Shown here piece by piece: positions 15,001 to 44,178 of a DNA stretch of 64,000 bases (positions are counted from its first letter, which is position 1; each line of letters opens with the position of its first letter). The stretch is from Dirofilaria immitis (taxonomy: Eukaryota; Nematoda; Chromadorea; Rhabditida; Onchocercidae), in contig JAKNDB010000068.1 of NCBI GenBank assembly GCA_024305405.1, positions 5,199,501 through 5,263,500 of the forward strand. Reading direction: 5' to 3'. Under the pieces are notes generated by a model. The model searched no databases. It was given only the letters and a program-made list of their open reading frames with translations, and was not told the DNA's origin. The translations under genes were made by a program, and so were the position numbers.

Positions 15001-18000
15001 TTTTTGAATTAAAGAATCGGAAAAGTAAAACGAACAATTCTGAATCCTCGTATAACTAACTGTAAAAATAGAATGATTTCGATTTTCTGCATTGAAGACT
15101 TGACTTGATTAGTTTAATCACTGATTAATGATCCTTGAAACTTAATCAAAATTACAAAAGTATTAATTTAAAATCCATGAAATTGGTGATAATTCACATA
15201 TTAAATATTTGAATACGTTTCATCGAAAATTTTTTTATAAAAACAATATTTTTGAATTAGTTTATTTAAATAATAGTACTATCGAAATATTTTTAATTAT
15301 ACTGAATTTATTTTTAATAATAATGCGATTATATTCCAGGAGCATTATCATAAAGCAATGAATTTCTTGCATTTATTTTACATTACTGTCAATCTATTCG
15401 TTAATTAAATATTAATAATTAAATTTTTATTATTAAATTACAAGCGAAAAATTTTCTAAGTGCTAATTGTTAATATATTTAAATTATTTTCCCACCTATT
15501 AATTGTATATATTCCAAATAAATATGCTATATTTTTCCATTACTTTCCATATTTCTTATTTTCAGAAAAATCATTGGGCCAAAGTTTAATTTGAATTTTT
15601 CTATTAATAATTAATTTTCTATTAATAATTAAATTTTTCTTACCGAATTTATTTTTTCTTTAGAACCAAAATACGACCTTTTTTATTTTTCCTGCAAATA
15701 TATCTACTAATCAAACTTTTTTCTTTAATAACTTTTATACTTTATCAGTGATGAAAATAAGGTATACAATTATTAGTTATAAATGAGGATAGTTTCATTT
15801 TTGGAATATTTAAATTTAAAATATATATAGAATTATTAATACTCATGAACTAATTTCAGTTTCTTTTATATTTTAATAATATAATATTATAATCTATTAA
15901 GAAACTGAGTAGTGTGATGAAATCCAAGTATTACTACGATTGATAAATTATTAAAATAGCTTATAAATATTTTTAAAGTAAAGTTAATTAATAGTTTATA
16001 AAAGAGTATTTCATAGTTCATTATGAAAGGAATTAGCAGCAAATAATTATTTATATTAAAAAATAAAAAGATGTAGCAAATTCATTGAATGATATAAATA
16101 AAGAAAGCAAAGTTTCTATTATTATTTGCTATTCAAATCATTAAATGCGATTACTTTTAAAAATTTTTAAACTTTAATATTATTTTATTAATCAATATAA
16201 TACTACAAAAGTTAAGATTATTATGATTAACAAATAATTACAGTATTCTAGTATACGTATGCTTGAATAAAAGTTGATATAATAATCTTTCACGATTGGA
16301 ATGACGAATATAATAAGCATGATCAAATGATAATTAACGATAGTACGGAGTAAGGCAAAAATAGCATTTCCGAAATATTACCTATTTTCTCTTCCAATAT
16401 AATTCAAGATATTAATATGAATTGCATTGCGGTAAAATTGGAAGTTATGATGATATAAAATAACAAACTATTTGAAGAGAAATGTTGTAAATAGAGACGA
16501 GTAAATAAATGATAGATAGATATGTTGAAAATTCCACAGAATTCAAATTATATACATCATTATTACTTCCCATTAAGATGTCATTTTTATTAGCATATTT
16601 GACAAGTAATTAAATATTATTATTATTCATTTTTCATTCTGTCCATTTTTTTCAACAAAAAATTGGATATTTTGTGATAATTTTTTTTTATGCATAAAAA
16701 TTATTTCTCATGATATCATTTAAAAATTTTTAACAAATATATTCTTTTTTTTCAATTATAAATTTGATAAAAATTGTTGCGAATGATTTATTTATAATTC
16801 ATTTAAAGTATACTAAAAAGAGAAAGAAAGTTTTTCTTTGAAAAAATTTTTACAAATTTTCAAATTTCAACTTCAAATGTTTGCCAACTTTTCTCAACAA
16901 TTTCAAAAACTTGAAAGTGCATTCCTTCTTAGAATAACTTATTCAATTATAAAATTTATCATTTATGATAAATTTTAATTGCGTATCACATGAAATATAA
17001 TAATAATAGTGTTCTTATTATAATAGCTAAATAAATCTTAAAATTAATGGGTTCAGAATAGCATTTAAATATGTCTTACGTGAAATATGATAAAATTTTA
17101 TTTATTAGGCAAAAATTATTATTGATTAAATTTATTATCAATTTGTTCCCCGCATTCTATTAGTTTTTATGACAACTTTTTTCTCTTCAAATTCATAAAT
17201 ATTATAATTTTTACTTCCAATAAAGAATTTATATCATTTGTTTTTCTTTTTTGATAAGATGAAGTTTGGGAGCAGGAAAAATATTGTGATTATAAATTGA
17301 TTTAAAGTGATCAAATATCATCAAAAAAATATCCCAGAAAATTTGGATTTTAAAAAATGAAAAGAATTTTGGGATTCAAAAATTAATTTTGAATAAATAT
17401 ATTAAATAATTGCCTAAATTGATAAAATTTTGATGAAATTTTTTTGAAATAATTTTTGCTACAAATTTTCTTAAAATAGAATAATTGTGAAAAATAATTT
17501 TGAAATAAAATATTTTTTAAAAGAAATATTTTTAGAATTATATTTGAATCAATTTCATACAAAATTTAATAAAAAATAGGCAAATTTAGTATCGCATAAA
17601 ACTATTTTTATTTTTAAATAGAAGGAAAATAAATGAAAAAGATCGATTTTGCTGTTGTTTATTTATTCAAAATAAATGGTAAATTCCAATTGAAATGACG
17701 ATTTGCCGAAATTCCAATATTTATTATAATTAATAATGCAGCCAAAAAATTTTATTAACGAAAATCTGATTATTATATGATAAATAAATAAAGATTAGTC
17801 TAGATAATTACTTAACTTTGAAATTTATAGAAAAGCTTTTTCCGAAACTTTTGTCAATACAAAATATAACTTTGAATATATTTATTTATCTCACATTGAA
17901 ATCCTTAATAAAATTGGAATTTTCTAGTTAGTCCGGATGCATTACTTAAGCAAAAATACTATTACAAATGAGGAAACTGATCTGGAAGTATTTTTAATTT

Positions 18001-18140
18001 ACAAAACTTGATGTTGAACGCATTATTAGATCATTCGTGAATTCTTCATGTTTTTCATTTATTACCATTTCTGTGATCGTTCTATTTCCAAAATTATTTT
18101 TAGCTTCTTTATCAAGTAAATACTAATATATGGAATTATT

Positions 18141-18146
18141 TTTCAG
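18141..18146 (+). promoter_or_regulatory. probable trans-splice acceptor before smoothelin-like gene
   Basis: TTTCAG preceded by T-rich sequence and followed 13 bases later by the ATG at 18160. A normal cis acceptor joining an unseen upstream exon is equally possible. Confidence 0.45.
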
Positions 18147-18159
18147 GTAATTATATTTG

Positions 18160-34007
<15,848 letters not shown>

Positions 34008-34243
34008 CATCTGGATAATCTTTCTTATGATAATAGATTTCATTCATCATAAGCGAAAGTGACCATTGGCAACAGCGTCTTCTAATTGTTGATATTAAAA
34101 CTAATTGTATGTTAAAAAGAAATAAGTTCATTAGAAGTAATAAGTTCATTATTAACGATCATATAGAAAATAAGCCATTTATATTTAAACTATTAGTGAA
34201 ATTATCCGATTAGACATTTCAATAATTGTTTAAGCGATATCGA

Positions 34244-34249
34244 AATAAA
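34244..34249 (+). terminator. candidate poly(A) signal of smoothelin-like gene
   Basis: AATAAA about 240 bases after the stop codon at 34005-34007. It is an early hexamer after the stop, but the sequence is AT-rich, so a chance match is possible. Confidence 0.35.
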
Positions 34250-34984
34250 TATTGAACAAAACTTTATAGCTTCAAAAGTGATTTGGATAATTAAATAAGG
34301 AGCTAAATAAACACTTAAATAATTGAATAAATATTTAAAATATTTTAACTTTCATAAAAAATGTCTTTATCAAAAAACTGAATAGATTTGCATAAATATT
34401 TAATATGTTGGATGTTATCTTGGCGGTATTTTTAATTCATTAATTCGTTCATTTTCTGTTTTTCTTTTTAAAAGAAAATATTATCATCGTCTGAAATTAT
34501 TCATACAACTACATAAATTTATCAAAATGCAATGCAAATGAAATAATATCAAAAATGTAACTTTTAATGCCTGCAGTTACTATTCGTTAATGTTAAATGT
34601 TAATGCTAATCATATTGTTTGATAATTTTTATGAATATATTGTAATTCCCTTTTAGTAAAAATGTTTGTAAAATTTTTGAAAAAAAATAAATTGATGAGA
34701 TTCATTTTTCAATTGATAATAAAGATCTAAATTGGTAATAAAAACTTTCGTTATAAAATTTTGCATACAAATTTGTTTTTGTTAATTTCCTTATCAACTT
34801 CCATCAATATTTTTTTAACTAAATTTTATTTCATTTTTAAATGTTAGTCAGTCTGATTATTTTCATTGTGCTTGTTTTTTGCTTCTATTCTTGTTTTATA
34901 CCTAAAATTTTAAAATATTTTTTTATTATTTTCTCACGATAAACGCAGATTCTATAATAAAATTAAACGAGTAATTTTGTTTAG

Positions 34985-35005
34985 GCTTTGCTGTTTCAGC
35001 AAAGC
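34985..35005 (-). terminator. perfect 9-bp hairpin at 3' end of SCP/TAPS gene
   Basis: GCTTTGCTG, 3-base loop, CAGCAAAGC. On the minus strand it begins 38 bases after the SCP/TAPS stop codon and 12 bases after an AATAAA hexamer at 35017-35022, so it sits about where cleavage would occur. Function is inferred only from position. Confidence 0.6.
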
Positions 35006-35016
35006 TTTTGCAGTTG

Positions 35017-35022
35017 TTTATT
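35017..35022 (-). terminator. candidate poly(A) signal of SCP/TAPS gene
   Basis: TTTATT on the + strand reads AATAAA on the minus strand, 21 bases after the stop codon at 35043-35045. Confidence 0.5.
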
Positions 35023-35042
35023 TTATAATAATTAATAAAATA

Positions 35043-36565
35043 CTATCCTTTATGAACTATCAAATACAAAGTGAACATTTTTTCATTTTTGCACAATCCA
35101 GATTTTGCTGGGCATCTTTTCGTACAGCAATCTTTGTCATGTTTGCATGGATTACCAAGCTCATCTAATCAAATCTTTCATCATATTTCCTCTAAAATTT
35201 TCTGTAGCAACAAAATTATATAAAAATATCGATTTACTTCATTATTAATTTGTAGTGATTAAATAAAAAGAAATTATTCAAAACGGATAGATTTTTTTTT
35301 TTTTGAAATACTAAGCCAGAACTAACTATAAAAAAATAATGAGTGATAATTATATAAGTGATAGTTATATATTGTGATTTGATAACTTACCTGGGAAATA
35401 ATAACAAATAAATATAAGCATTCTGCCACTATCACAATGTCTAGTAACATTGAAACCAAGTTTATACGTTTCATCCCAAGCTATCTGAAAATTAACTCAT
35501 TTCAAATAATTTATAATAAAATTCATTCTCTTAACATTTAAAATTATCCGTGTAATTTTTATGTCAAAAAAATTAGATTCATCCAACTTGGTGTTTCATG
35601 CAAAGTTGAATTTTTTAAGTTATTTGCAAATTGAGCAATATCAAAGCACAATGCACTTAACATTTATGTTAATAACTATCACTAACATTTTTGTTAATAA
35701 CGATGTATTAGCTTAAAAATTTACAAATTGCTTTTCATGCTTTGTTTGATAAAATCAAATACATCTATAGAAAACAAAAAATATTTAATTAATTGCTAAT
35801 TAGAGTTGTAATCTTTTAAATCTTCAAGTTCTTACAAAATTATGCTTATTAAGGATAGACGTTTTATTACATCAGAAAAATAAGTCGCTTGTTTAAAAAT
35901 TGAAAATGATTAAAATTTTTACAATTCATAAATGCAATATTTTTGCTAAAAAAGTATCAATAGGCTTCTTATTACTAAATACTAAAATATTGCTGATTAT
36001 TTTTGAAATTTTTGTGATTTTTAAAGTAAAAACTGAATATAAAGCAGAATGATTTTTTCTAATTTCAAATATTTTAAATAATATAGAAAATATCTAATTC
36101 AATTATACTCATTTCTATAAAAATTACCGCATTTGCGTAAAATGCAAAACATTTTTCATGGCAACTTCTGAATTCAAATTATTCGAAGGATTATCATTGT
36201 AGGATTCCTCAAGTTTTGACCACCAGAATCTATCAGTATCCGTAAAAGCAGTTTTTTTAGATCTAGAAATTTGGATTTCTCTAAAATTCATTTTCTATTG
36301 ACGCACTTTCCAATCATCACTATAAAAATATTTTTTTTATGCCCAACACTCAGTTTACTGAATTTTACTGTACATTAAAAATGTGATTTCATCAGAAAAA
36401 TTTCTGGATTCTTACAATGTAAATAAATGTAAACATACTTCGAACTGATTCTGATGACCAGTAGGTGTAAACATTTTCATCGATTCCTCTTCTTTCACTA
36501 CTTGGTGAATGGCCAAAGAGACATATATTTGCCCAATTTTGTGCTGATTTTTCTAACTTACAATC
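35043..36565 (-). CDS. SCP/TAPS (venom-allergen-like, ASP/CAP) protein, 5' end missing
   Basis: Four minus-strand exons: 36439-36565, 36128-36262, 35391-35484, 35043-35164. The first carries FGHSPS and the DENVY segment of CAP proteins, the second RFWWSKLEESY and LHFTQM, the third the Cys-containing beta-strand region (HCDSGRMLIFICYY), and the last a Cys-rich tail (NPCKHDKDCCTKRCPAKSG). CAP proteins of nematodes are secreted and abundant in parasitic stages. The N-terminal half of the domain, with the signal peptide and first conserved His, is not found upstream. The acceptor before 36565 is weak and an in-frame TAG directly precedes it. Two phase breaks: the 7-base homopolymer 36252-36258 is one base short for the frame, and the 36128/35484 junction is one base off after LHFTQM. 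The gene may be a truncated copy or pseudogene, or its first exons may be diverged or beyond a gap. It is convergent with the smoothelin-like gene. Confidence 0.8.
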
Positions 36566-37031
36566 CTATCTCTGAGCAATCGATAAGTTAATAATTAACT
36601 ATTAATATAAGCAATAAATAATTAGATATCTAGTATAATGAAGAAAAAAATGGATGAATATATTTGAATATTTTCGAAAATTTTCCAGCATATTTTAACT
36701 ATTTTCAACATATTCAAACTCAGAAGAAATATTTTTTAAGAACTAAAAAATATTGGCATAAGAATGTTTGTCGCATATGACTTTAACAAATTTACGATTA
36801 TAGAAAAAACAATAAAAAATTTCAAAATTTTCAAAACAAAATTACGGCAGATGTATGCGAATATATGCTCTATTTTTATAGTTTTATTTTTCTAACTTCA
36901 GATTGAAATTTGCGAAATTTATACCGATTTTTTATTTATTTGGCTATGTTTGGACTAAGTAAGATATATGATGTTTATTTGGTTTGTTTAGAATTTTAAA
37001 TGGTTTGCTTTAGACAAGAAATTTAGATTAA

Positions 37032-37164
37032 ATGACTTCGTTACGATTATTACGTTTTAAAAAATTTTACGGTATATCGTTGTTGACGTTAACGGTACGA
37101 CATTTACGTAACAAATTGAATGTCTTACGTGGACATCGCCCAATTACCAATGATACTTTTATAG
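37032..37164 (+). CDS. possible first exon of a small basic protein
   Basis: The ATG lies 5 bases after a TTTAG acceptor-like site, and the frame stays open for 44 codons to a donor-like ATAG|GTTTTT. The peptide is rich in Arg, Lys and Leu with almost no acidic residues (for example RLLRFKKFYGIS and RHLRNKLNVLRGHRP), like a mitochondrial targeting region. The patch is richer in CpG than its surroundings. A phase-compatible second exon could begin at 37296 after GTCAG and stop at 37319-37321. It lies in the gap between the divergent SCP/TAPS and calpain-7 genes and could be the leading gene of a small operon with calpain-7. I do not recognise the family; it may be a chance ORF. Confidence 0.3.
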
Positions 37165-37485
37165 GTTTTTTTCATCTTGGTATTATCATTAATATTCATC
37201 AAAATTTTAAAAAAAATTAATTATAAAGCATTTATCTAAATAGAAAAAAAAGACTCTAATTATTTCTCGCTATCTCTTCTAGTTTCTCTCGTCAGTTACG
37301 CATATCTTTGATTCTCCATAAAATCGCAAACTCTCACGAACTGTAGCGATGCAATTCAAGTATTATAACAGAAATTTTGAATTCTTCGGATTCTCGGGCA
37401 TCTAGGGTAAGGCATAATGCGGTTTGTCACTTCAATAATTCCAAAATAGTCGTAGCGAAAGTGGATGTTTCGGTTGCGAATATAA

Positions 37486-37553
37486 TTGCGAATATAATAT
37501 TTAATATCTGAATTTATAATTGCGAATATAATATTTAATATTTGAATTTTAAT
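37486..37553 (+). repeat. 2 x 34-bp tandem repeat upstream of calpain-7
   Basis: TTGCGAATATAATATTTAAT begins each of two near-identical units, and a partial third unit starts at about 37474. It lies about 250 bases before the calpain-7 start. Confidence 0.75.
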
Positions 37554-37801
37554 TTTTAACTATGAAGAGAAATTAAAACTATTAATCAAAAATGAAACGA
37601 TTGCTTTTCGAGGAACAAAAGGAACAAGCAATGGTAAAAATATTACACAAATTATGCTTGTTAGAGAAGTAATATTTCATTTTTGTGTTAAATTACATTA
37701 AATCTATATTTATTACCTTATTTTAATATTTGCTTATGTAATTTGATTTTAGTAAAAAATGCTAACGATACAGAAATATACTATCATTTTATGTGAATAG
37801 A

Positions 37802-40800
37802 ATGGATGACGCAACTTATTCGGCTCAAAAGGCTATTGCATATGATAAAGCATGTCGATGGGATGCTGCTATTTACTTCTACACTGTTAGTTATTTTTTC
37901 TAATTATTACTTGTCATTCACTCACCATTTAGTTCGATAACTAACTCATTATTTGGTTAAATTAATATTTCGTTAATCATATTCTTTATATATTTAGTCT
38001 AGTTACTTATAAGTCCAAGCTAATTTATGTATAACAGACAAATAAAATGTTAGGTGTTTTCTATTTTAGACGAGAGAAAAAAAGATTTCAAGTTTATCTA
38101 ATAGAAACAAGTGACTAAATAGTTTGGCTAAACAGTTCGTTAAACAAATTAGCAAATTATTCTTTCTTTTTTCTCCCTTTTAAAATAAAACAATGAGAAA
38201 AAAGATTACTCAAATATTTGAAAGATCTATTTAATACAAAAAAATTTTCAAAAAGAACACACATTGGACTAAATTTGCAAAAATTCACAAAACTGATGAG
38301 AAAAAAAAGTGAAACCTAACACTTGAGATATCATAATTATTTCGCATGTTTTGTAATAATAAATTAGGATGCTGCTGATTCAATCTTGGAATTGATACGA
38401 CAAGAAAAATTCCACCGTCATATAAAGGAAAAGCAGAAGAATATGTGAAACGTGCTGAATTAATCCGATCACAAAGTACGTTGACTTTCCCTTATTTTTA
38501 TTTATATATGTGATTATTTACATCATTTACATCAGTTATATATGTGATTATTTACATCAGTTATTATTGAACAACTTTAAAATCTTTTGAATAGTTATTT
38601 ACAGTTTTTAATTTATATGTAAGTTTTACTTTTGATTATAAGAATAAATAACGTATTAAATATTTAATTTCTTTAGCTTTATCCTTTATGTATTGTAATT
38701 TTACTAAAATTTTTTACCAAAATAAAAAAACTTAAACTCACTAGGTGCATCAAAAGTAATATCAGCCAACATCAAAAGCCAGCAGCAGCTTAATCTTGAA
38801 AGAGCCGAATTTTTATTATATCAAGCATTAGATCAGGATGAAGCAGGAAATATTGGTGAAGCTTTTATGTTGTATTCTCAAGCCATTGAGCTTTGCATCG
38901 ATACTTCGGTTCGTCTAGTTCTTCTATATTTATGATTGATTTTTTTTGTCTGAAAAATGAAGTATTTAAATTGGTACTAATTTGAGAAAACGTCTTGTGA
39001 TGCTACCATATCTCAAAAGTTGCACCAATTGGCTAAAAAGCTTTGGATCGAGCAGAAGTTTTAAAAGTTCAAGAAAAGCTGAAAAGTCCTAGTTTAGAAT
39101 TACCTGAAGTTCTTGTGGATGGTATGTTCTTTTTATTTTATTTTCTATGTACGCAAAGTTTCCTGAAATATTTTTGTCATTCCTAATGTGAAAGATTTTG
39201 TAAACAGATGGATTTCAGTTAGTAAAATTTATCTAATTTTTTAGTATGGCTTATTCTATTAATTTTATCGAAGAGGCAAGCTTTCTTACCTAATTTATGA
39301 AGAAATAATCTATTTATTTGGTGCAACAAATTATGTAAAACATTTGCAGAAATATTTAATTTGAATATAAACATAGATTTCGAACAACGATCTGCTGGTT
39401 CTAACAGTTATAAACAGTTGCTGATGATTAAACGGAAAGCTGGGGAAAGTGACGTTAATCGCCTTACTAAATCTGAATTAGCAGTATTGGCAACAACATC
39501 AAACGTTAACGGGAGGCAGTATGTTCCTTTTTAGCTGTCGATTTGAAGGAACGCTTTGCTTATCCGGTACCATTTACGTAAGTTTCCAAACACAATTCTT
39601 CGTATCAATGATAGTATAATTCAAAAGATTTATTTAAGGTTAAAGTTTTCGATCATTTTGGTCATTGAAATTTTCAGTGATAAACATGGTTTGTTGGCTT
39701 TATCGGATAAACAAGCAAAACGATTAAAAAGTTGGATGCGTCCGGATGAGTTCATGCAATCTCCGAAAGTAATTGATCAGATCGATAGTGGCACTATTAA
39801 ACAGGTTACTTTTTTAATTTTTTTAAAATTATTTGTTTATTTGTATATTCGTCCGTCAACGAAGTTATCTATTATATGTTGAATAATGTTATAGTTCAAA
39901 GTGTGCCAGACTTTATTTTATGAAATTAATACACTTTTCCATACATTTCCGTACATTGGAATGTTTTCGTTTTTATAGCAATGACTATCATTTATATAAA
40001 TGAAATTATTCTATACACTGTAGTAGGAATTAGCAGTTTTTGTAGCATTCTTGATAGTTTTTCATATGTTATTTAGAGGTTAAAATAAAAATTTTTTGAA
40101 ATGCTATCATTTCAAAAAATTGGGGGCGAGGTGTAAGTTTTTTTGTTTTTAAAAAAATGCTTCAGTCAGTTGTGTCCGATTGCTCTTTCGTAGCTTCACT
40201 AGCTATATCAGCTCGATATGAAAGTCGTTTTAAGAAGCCACTCGTGACAAGGTATTTGCAAATATTTTTTCCTTTACTTTATTCCCGTCTTACTATGAGT
40301 GTCTTCTTATACTTTTTCGCACATATTTATGATGTTACCTAAAATAATACTAAAGCGGTACAGCGTCAAATATATCTATTATAGACTTTATAATTCTGAT
40401 TAGATTTTTACCACTGAGAGAAATTTATCGATGGATTAGCATTTAGTTTTTTTGTCCTTTTTGTTGTTATTATATTTTTTTTTTAATATTCTTATAATTC
40501 AAAACTGCATCACATATATTAAATCTGTAATACTGCAAATCGTTAGGCAGTTTCATCTTTGCAGTATAATATATCCTCAGAATAAAGCTGGCATACCATT
40601 GTATAATCCTTGTGGGAAGTATATGATCAAAATGCATTTCAATGGAGTTTGGAGAAAGGTATAAAAATTTCCCTTGTGTTTCCTGTATATATACGTATAC
40701 AATATATATTTTTAACTCGTAATAAATGGCTATATATTAAACGAAGCATCTATCGACCTTCACTCTAATTTCATTTTTGCAAAGTATTTATAAAATCTAT

Positions 40801-43800
40801 TGTATTTTTTTTTCGGATATCATTGCATCGTCCTCTCTTTTTCGAATATAAACATATAATTCTAATGCTATCAAAGTTATACGAAATGATGAGATAGTTT
40901 TAGTGATCACATCCCGTATCATTTTAGCACATTGATAAATTTAGTCATATTATTTCCTTGCTTCTTTAAGCGATTTTCGACTAAGACTTTTATTGATTCA
41001 CCAATCTCCATGAGGAAAAAGCAGGAGAATTTTCAGTGCTGCATTATACCGAAATATGAAACGAAATAGCCTTTTATATGACTAATTCAGCATGTTTTTC
41101 CAGATTGTAATCGATGATCGATTCCCCATTGGAGAATGCGGTGATTTCCTGTGCTCATACAGTCAGCGAAAGTTTGTAGTTTGATAATTTATATTTTTAT
41201 GCTTCCATTTATATGCCGTTTTTTCTGTTCTATATTTGAGTCTGAAATAGAATTTGACACTTTGCAGGGATGAATTATGGGTGTCATTATTGGAAAAAGC
41301 TTATATGAAAGTGATGGGTGGATACGATTTTCCGGGCTCAAATTCGGTAAAATTTTGGAGCTAATGAGAAGTAATAAAACTGGTATTTGTACACTCTATG
41401 CTGCAGAAAAACTGAAAGCAGTTTTAGAGCATTGATATGCACGCATTAACGGGCTGGATACCCGAAAGAATAAGTATTAAAACGGATTGGTCTAGTAGCG
41501 ATGCCGATAATGTATTCGAAAGACTTTTTGCAAGGTTTGTTTCCAGCGTTATTTCGAAAGAAAGCAGTGAAAACATGGAAACGATGGTAATTAGTTCCTG
41601 ATAAGAAACTAATCAAGAAGAAAGCATATTTAGAATCAAAAATGTGGAACATATTTTTATTATTGTTTGATTACTGTTTTTAATTACGTATCACAATTAT
41701 CTGAAAAATTAATCTCATATTTCATAAATAATCATTTCGTTTCAAATTCATTTTAAATAAACATCCGTTAATGTTTAGATATCATAAGGGTCATTGTTTG
41801 ATTACACTGGCAACTGGTAAAATGGATCAGCAGACGATTTATCGAACGGGACTGGTTGACTCACATGCGTATGCCGTACTAGACTTGAGGAAAATTCAAG
41901 TATGAAGTAATTTCTTTTTATTTTGCTAATAATTGTCATTTCATCACAAAATAACAAAAATATTACTTTAGGGCAGACAATTGTTGATGTTGAAAAATCC
42001 TTGGACACACTTACGCTGGAAAGGGCGATACTCTGAGAAAGATAAGCTCAGTTGGACACCGCAGCTTTGCAAAGCATTAGATTATAATCCTACTGACGCA
42101 CAGCAATTCGATGATGGTTTGTAGTTAATTTTTGTTAAAAATTTGAAAGAATTCGAGTTTTAGTTGAAGTTACGTATTAATTACAGAATCTGGTAATTTT
42201 CTGTAATGTTGATTACCTTAAATTTTTTTGCCCAAATGCGAATTTTACTTAGGTATATTTTGGATCGATTTTAAATCGGTATGTCATTTCTTCGACGTAT
42301 TCTATGTGAATTGGGATCCTTCTATATTTCCATATACTTACGGATTACATGCGTAAGTGTCTGAAATTTCTTCATGTTCAAAAAGTAATTATAACTCTAT
42401 GTGAATCGGTCTCATAAAAGTTTCTTTTTTCTAGAATGTGGTCAGCAGGTTTAGGACCAGTGAGAGATTTATATAGCATAGCGGACAATCCTCAGTATAC
42501 ATTGGAAGTAAATAGTAACGGTTCCACCGCCGTGTGGGTTTTGCTCACACGTCATATAACAGATAAAGTAAGAGCTATTTTAAATTCAAAATATATTTTA
42601 TTTATATTTTATATTTTATTTTGGAATATGATTTGAATTACAAGCTGATTTAATTCGTGAATCGCAATTCCCATTTTTTAGAATGATTTTGCGAACAATA
42701 AAGAATATATTACAGTAATGGTGTACAAATCAGGAAAGAAAATTTACATACCATGTTAGGTTTTCAGTAATTCTTTCCAGTTATATTTATCTATAATAAC
42801 GAAATAATATAGCTCAACAAAATGTCACATTTCAACAAGTTGGAATATTAGTAAATTCAGAAAAGTGCATATATCCTCGTCGACGAACACAATATTTCAT
42901 TGAAATGGTCCCTCCTTCAATATTTTTAGTCGTTTTAGCCGATCCAAAGCCAATTATGGATGCAATACGATTAAATAGTCCTCACTATTTATGTCAAATG
43001 ATTGTCTCTGAATATGGTTATCAGAAGTATACTTTAGTTGTTGCTCAGGTTTAATTTTTGATGCATTATTTTTATAGTACTGAGTGCATAATCTTCTTTC
43101 ATAAAATTAGGCTTGATTACCCAAATTTAATATTTAATTGCTTAGAATTGTACTTGTTAAAACACTAAAAACGGGTATTTTAACGTGCTTGACAATAAAA
43201 GAAGTGTTATAAACTCTACATATTTCCAAACAAAAGGTGGGTAACATAGTTTATCAAAAAATTGAGGTTATCAAAAGTTAAGTATAAAAAAGATATAACA
43301 TTGCGTGATATATTAACAGCGTTCAATGATAACATGATATCAATTTATGTTTCCATTTTTATAGTATGAAAAAATGAAGACAATATATTATTCGTTACGG
43401 GTATATTCCACAGCTGAATTCCGCTTGCAAAAAGTGAAAGTGCCTTACATTTCAAAGAGAAAAGTAACTTTATTTAGTATTTTCGTAAAAATCTTATTCA
43501 ATTGCTTAAACGGTTCTCGTGAAATGCCAATTTTTACTTATTTTTAGGAAACTGGCGAATGGAGAGGAAAAACGGCTGGTGGATGTGGTAATGGTCAAAG
43601 TCGAGAAACTTATATGTATATTAATTTCTTTCCATTGAAATCCCTTCTTTTCTTAAGAAAAACATCACTTCCCTGTAAATATTTATATTTATATAGTGAT
43701 ATTTTTAGGAACAATCAATATATGAATTAACTTTGGATGACGGTAGCGATGATAATGATATACTTGTGGAATTAAAGGCCCAAAACAATACAATATCGGT

Positions 43801-44087
43801 TTTGAAATTAAGCAGATTTCTTCGTCGAGAAATAAAATATTTGAAAAATGCAGTTCAGGTGCATTCAGGTCCGAATTTTCTTTATCTTTGCTATGTAATT
43901 TTTTCTTTTCTATTGTATATGGTTTAATTGCTGCAAATTTTAGGTCAGGATACACTGTACTTGATCTGGAAGGGGTACCAGCAGGCGTCTACAATATCCA
44001 ACCGATGACATTTCTACAAGGTGAAGAAGGGCCTTTTTCCTCACGGTTGAAGCATCTTGTTCTTTTAAAATCAAGCGAATACAATGA
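37802..44087 (+). CDS. CAPN7: calpain-7, ESCRT-linked cysteine protease
   Basis: Twenty-one exons: 37802-37885, 38368-38475, 38745-38908, 38987-39121, 39350-39577, 39678-39804, 40166-40251, 40565-40658, 41104-41171, 41268-41346, 41428-41534, 41779-41899, 41972-42116, 42253-42352, 42435-42567, 42682-42754, 42813-43048, 43365-43463, 43548-43615, 43709-43868, 43949-44087. Allowing for missing bases the product is about 852 residues, near the vertebrate length (just over 800). Order: two N-terminal MIT-like repeats (about 1-150), the C2 papain-like core, then C2-like beta domains. The triad is present: Cys in SDCSFVASL (about 289), His in SHAYAVLD (about 457), Asn in [15 protein letters not shown] (about 477). 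The family is calcium-independent; its MIT repeats bind ESCRT-III proteins. The ATG follows an AG by one base, suggesting trans-splicing. Five exons are one base short: runs at 38405-38409, 39035-39039, 39528-39532, 44034-44038, and one site in 43548-43615. Intact splicing and triad argue for sequence error. Confidence 0.93.
38502..38559 (+). repeat. 24-bp direct repeat in calpain-7 intron 2
   Basis: TTATATATGTGATTATTTAC plus CATCA occurs at 38502-38525 and 38536-38559, with a partial CATTTACATCAG between. It begins about 25 bases inside the intron. Confidence 0.7.
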
Positions 44088-44172
44088 ACGATTTCATAAA
44101 ATAATTAGTTCTACAAGTTTAACTATTTTTTTTGAAAATTATTCTTCGCTTACACGAATGCGTTTATATAAG

Positions 44173-44178
44173 AATAAA
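44173..44178 (+). terminator. candidate poly(A) signal of calpain-7
   Basis: AATAAA about 85 bases after the corrected stop codon (44085-44087). Confidence 0.45.

Larger units (their letters stand above)
1..18146. other. gene-poor AT-rich intergenic region
   Basis: I find no exon series that I can support on either strand here. The sequence is AT-rich with frequent stops in all frames. Features that stand out are a pyrimidine tract (about 4577-4643), three small palindromes (6706-6725, 11959-11970, 12071-12093) and a CpG-bearing patch near 9330-9375 with a CACGTG core. A 23-codon ORF at 7227-7298 lies in a slightly GC-richer patch. Upstream exons or regulatory sequence of the smoothelin-like gene could lie here, but I cannot show it. 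Confidence 0.6.

Noticed and set aside
41446..42008. Minus-strand ORFs within calpain-7
   Set aside because: Antisense shadows of conserved calpain exons.
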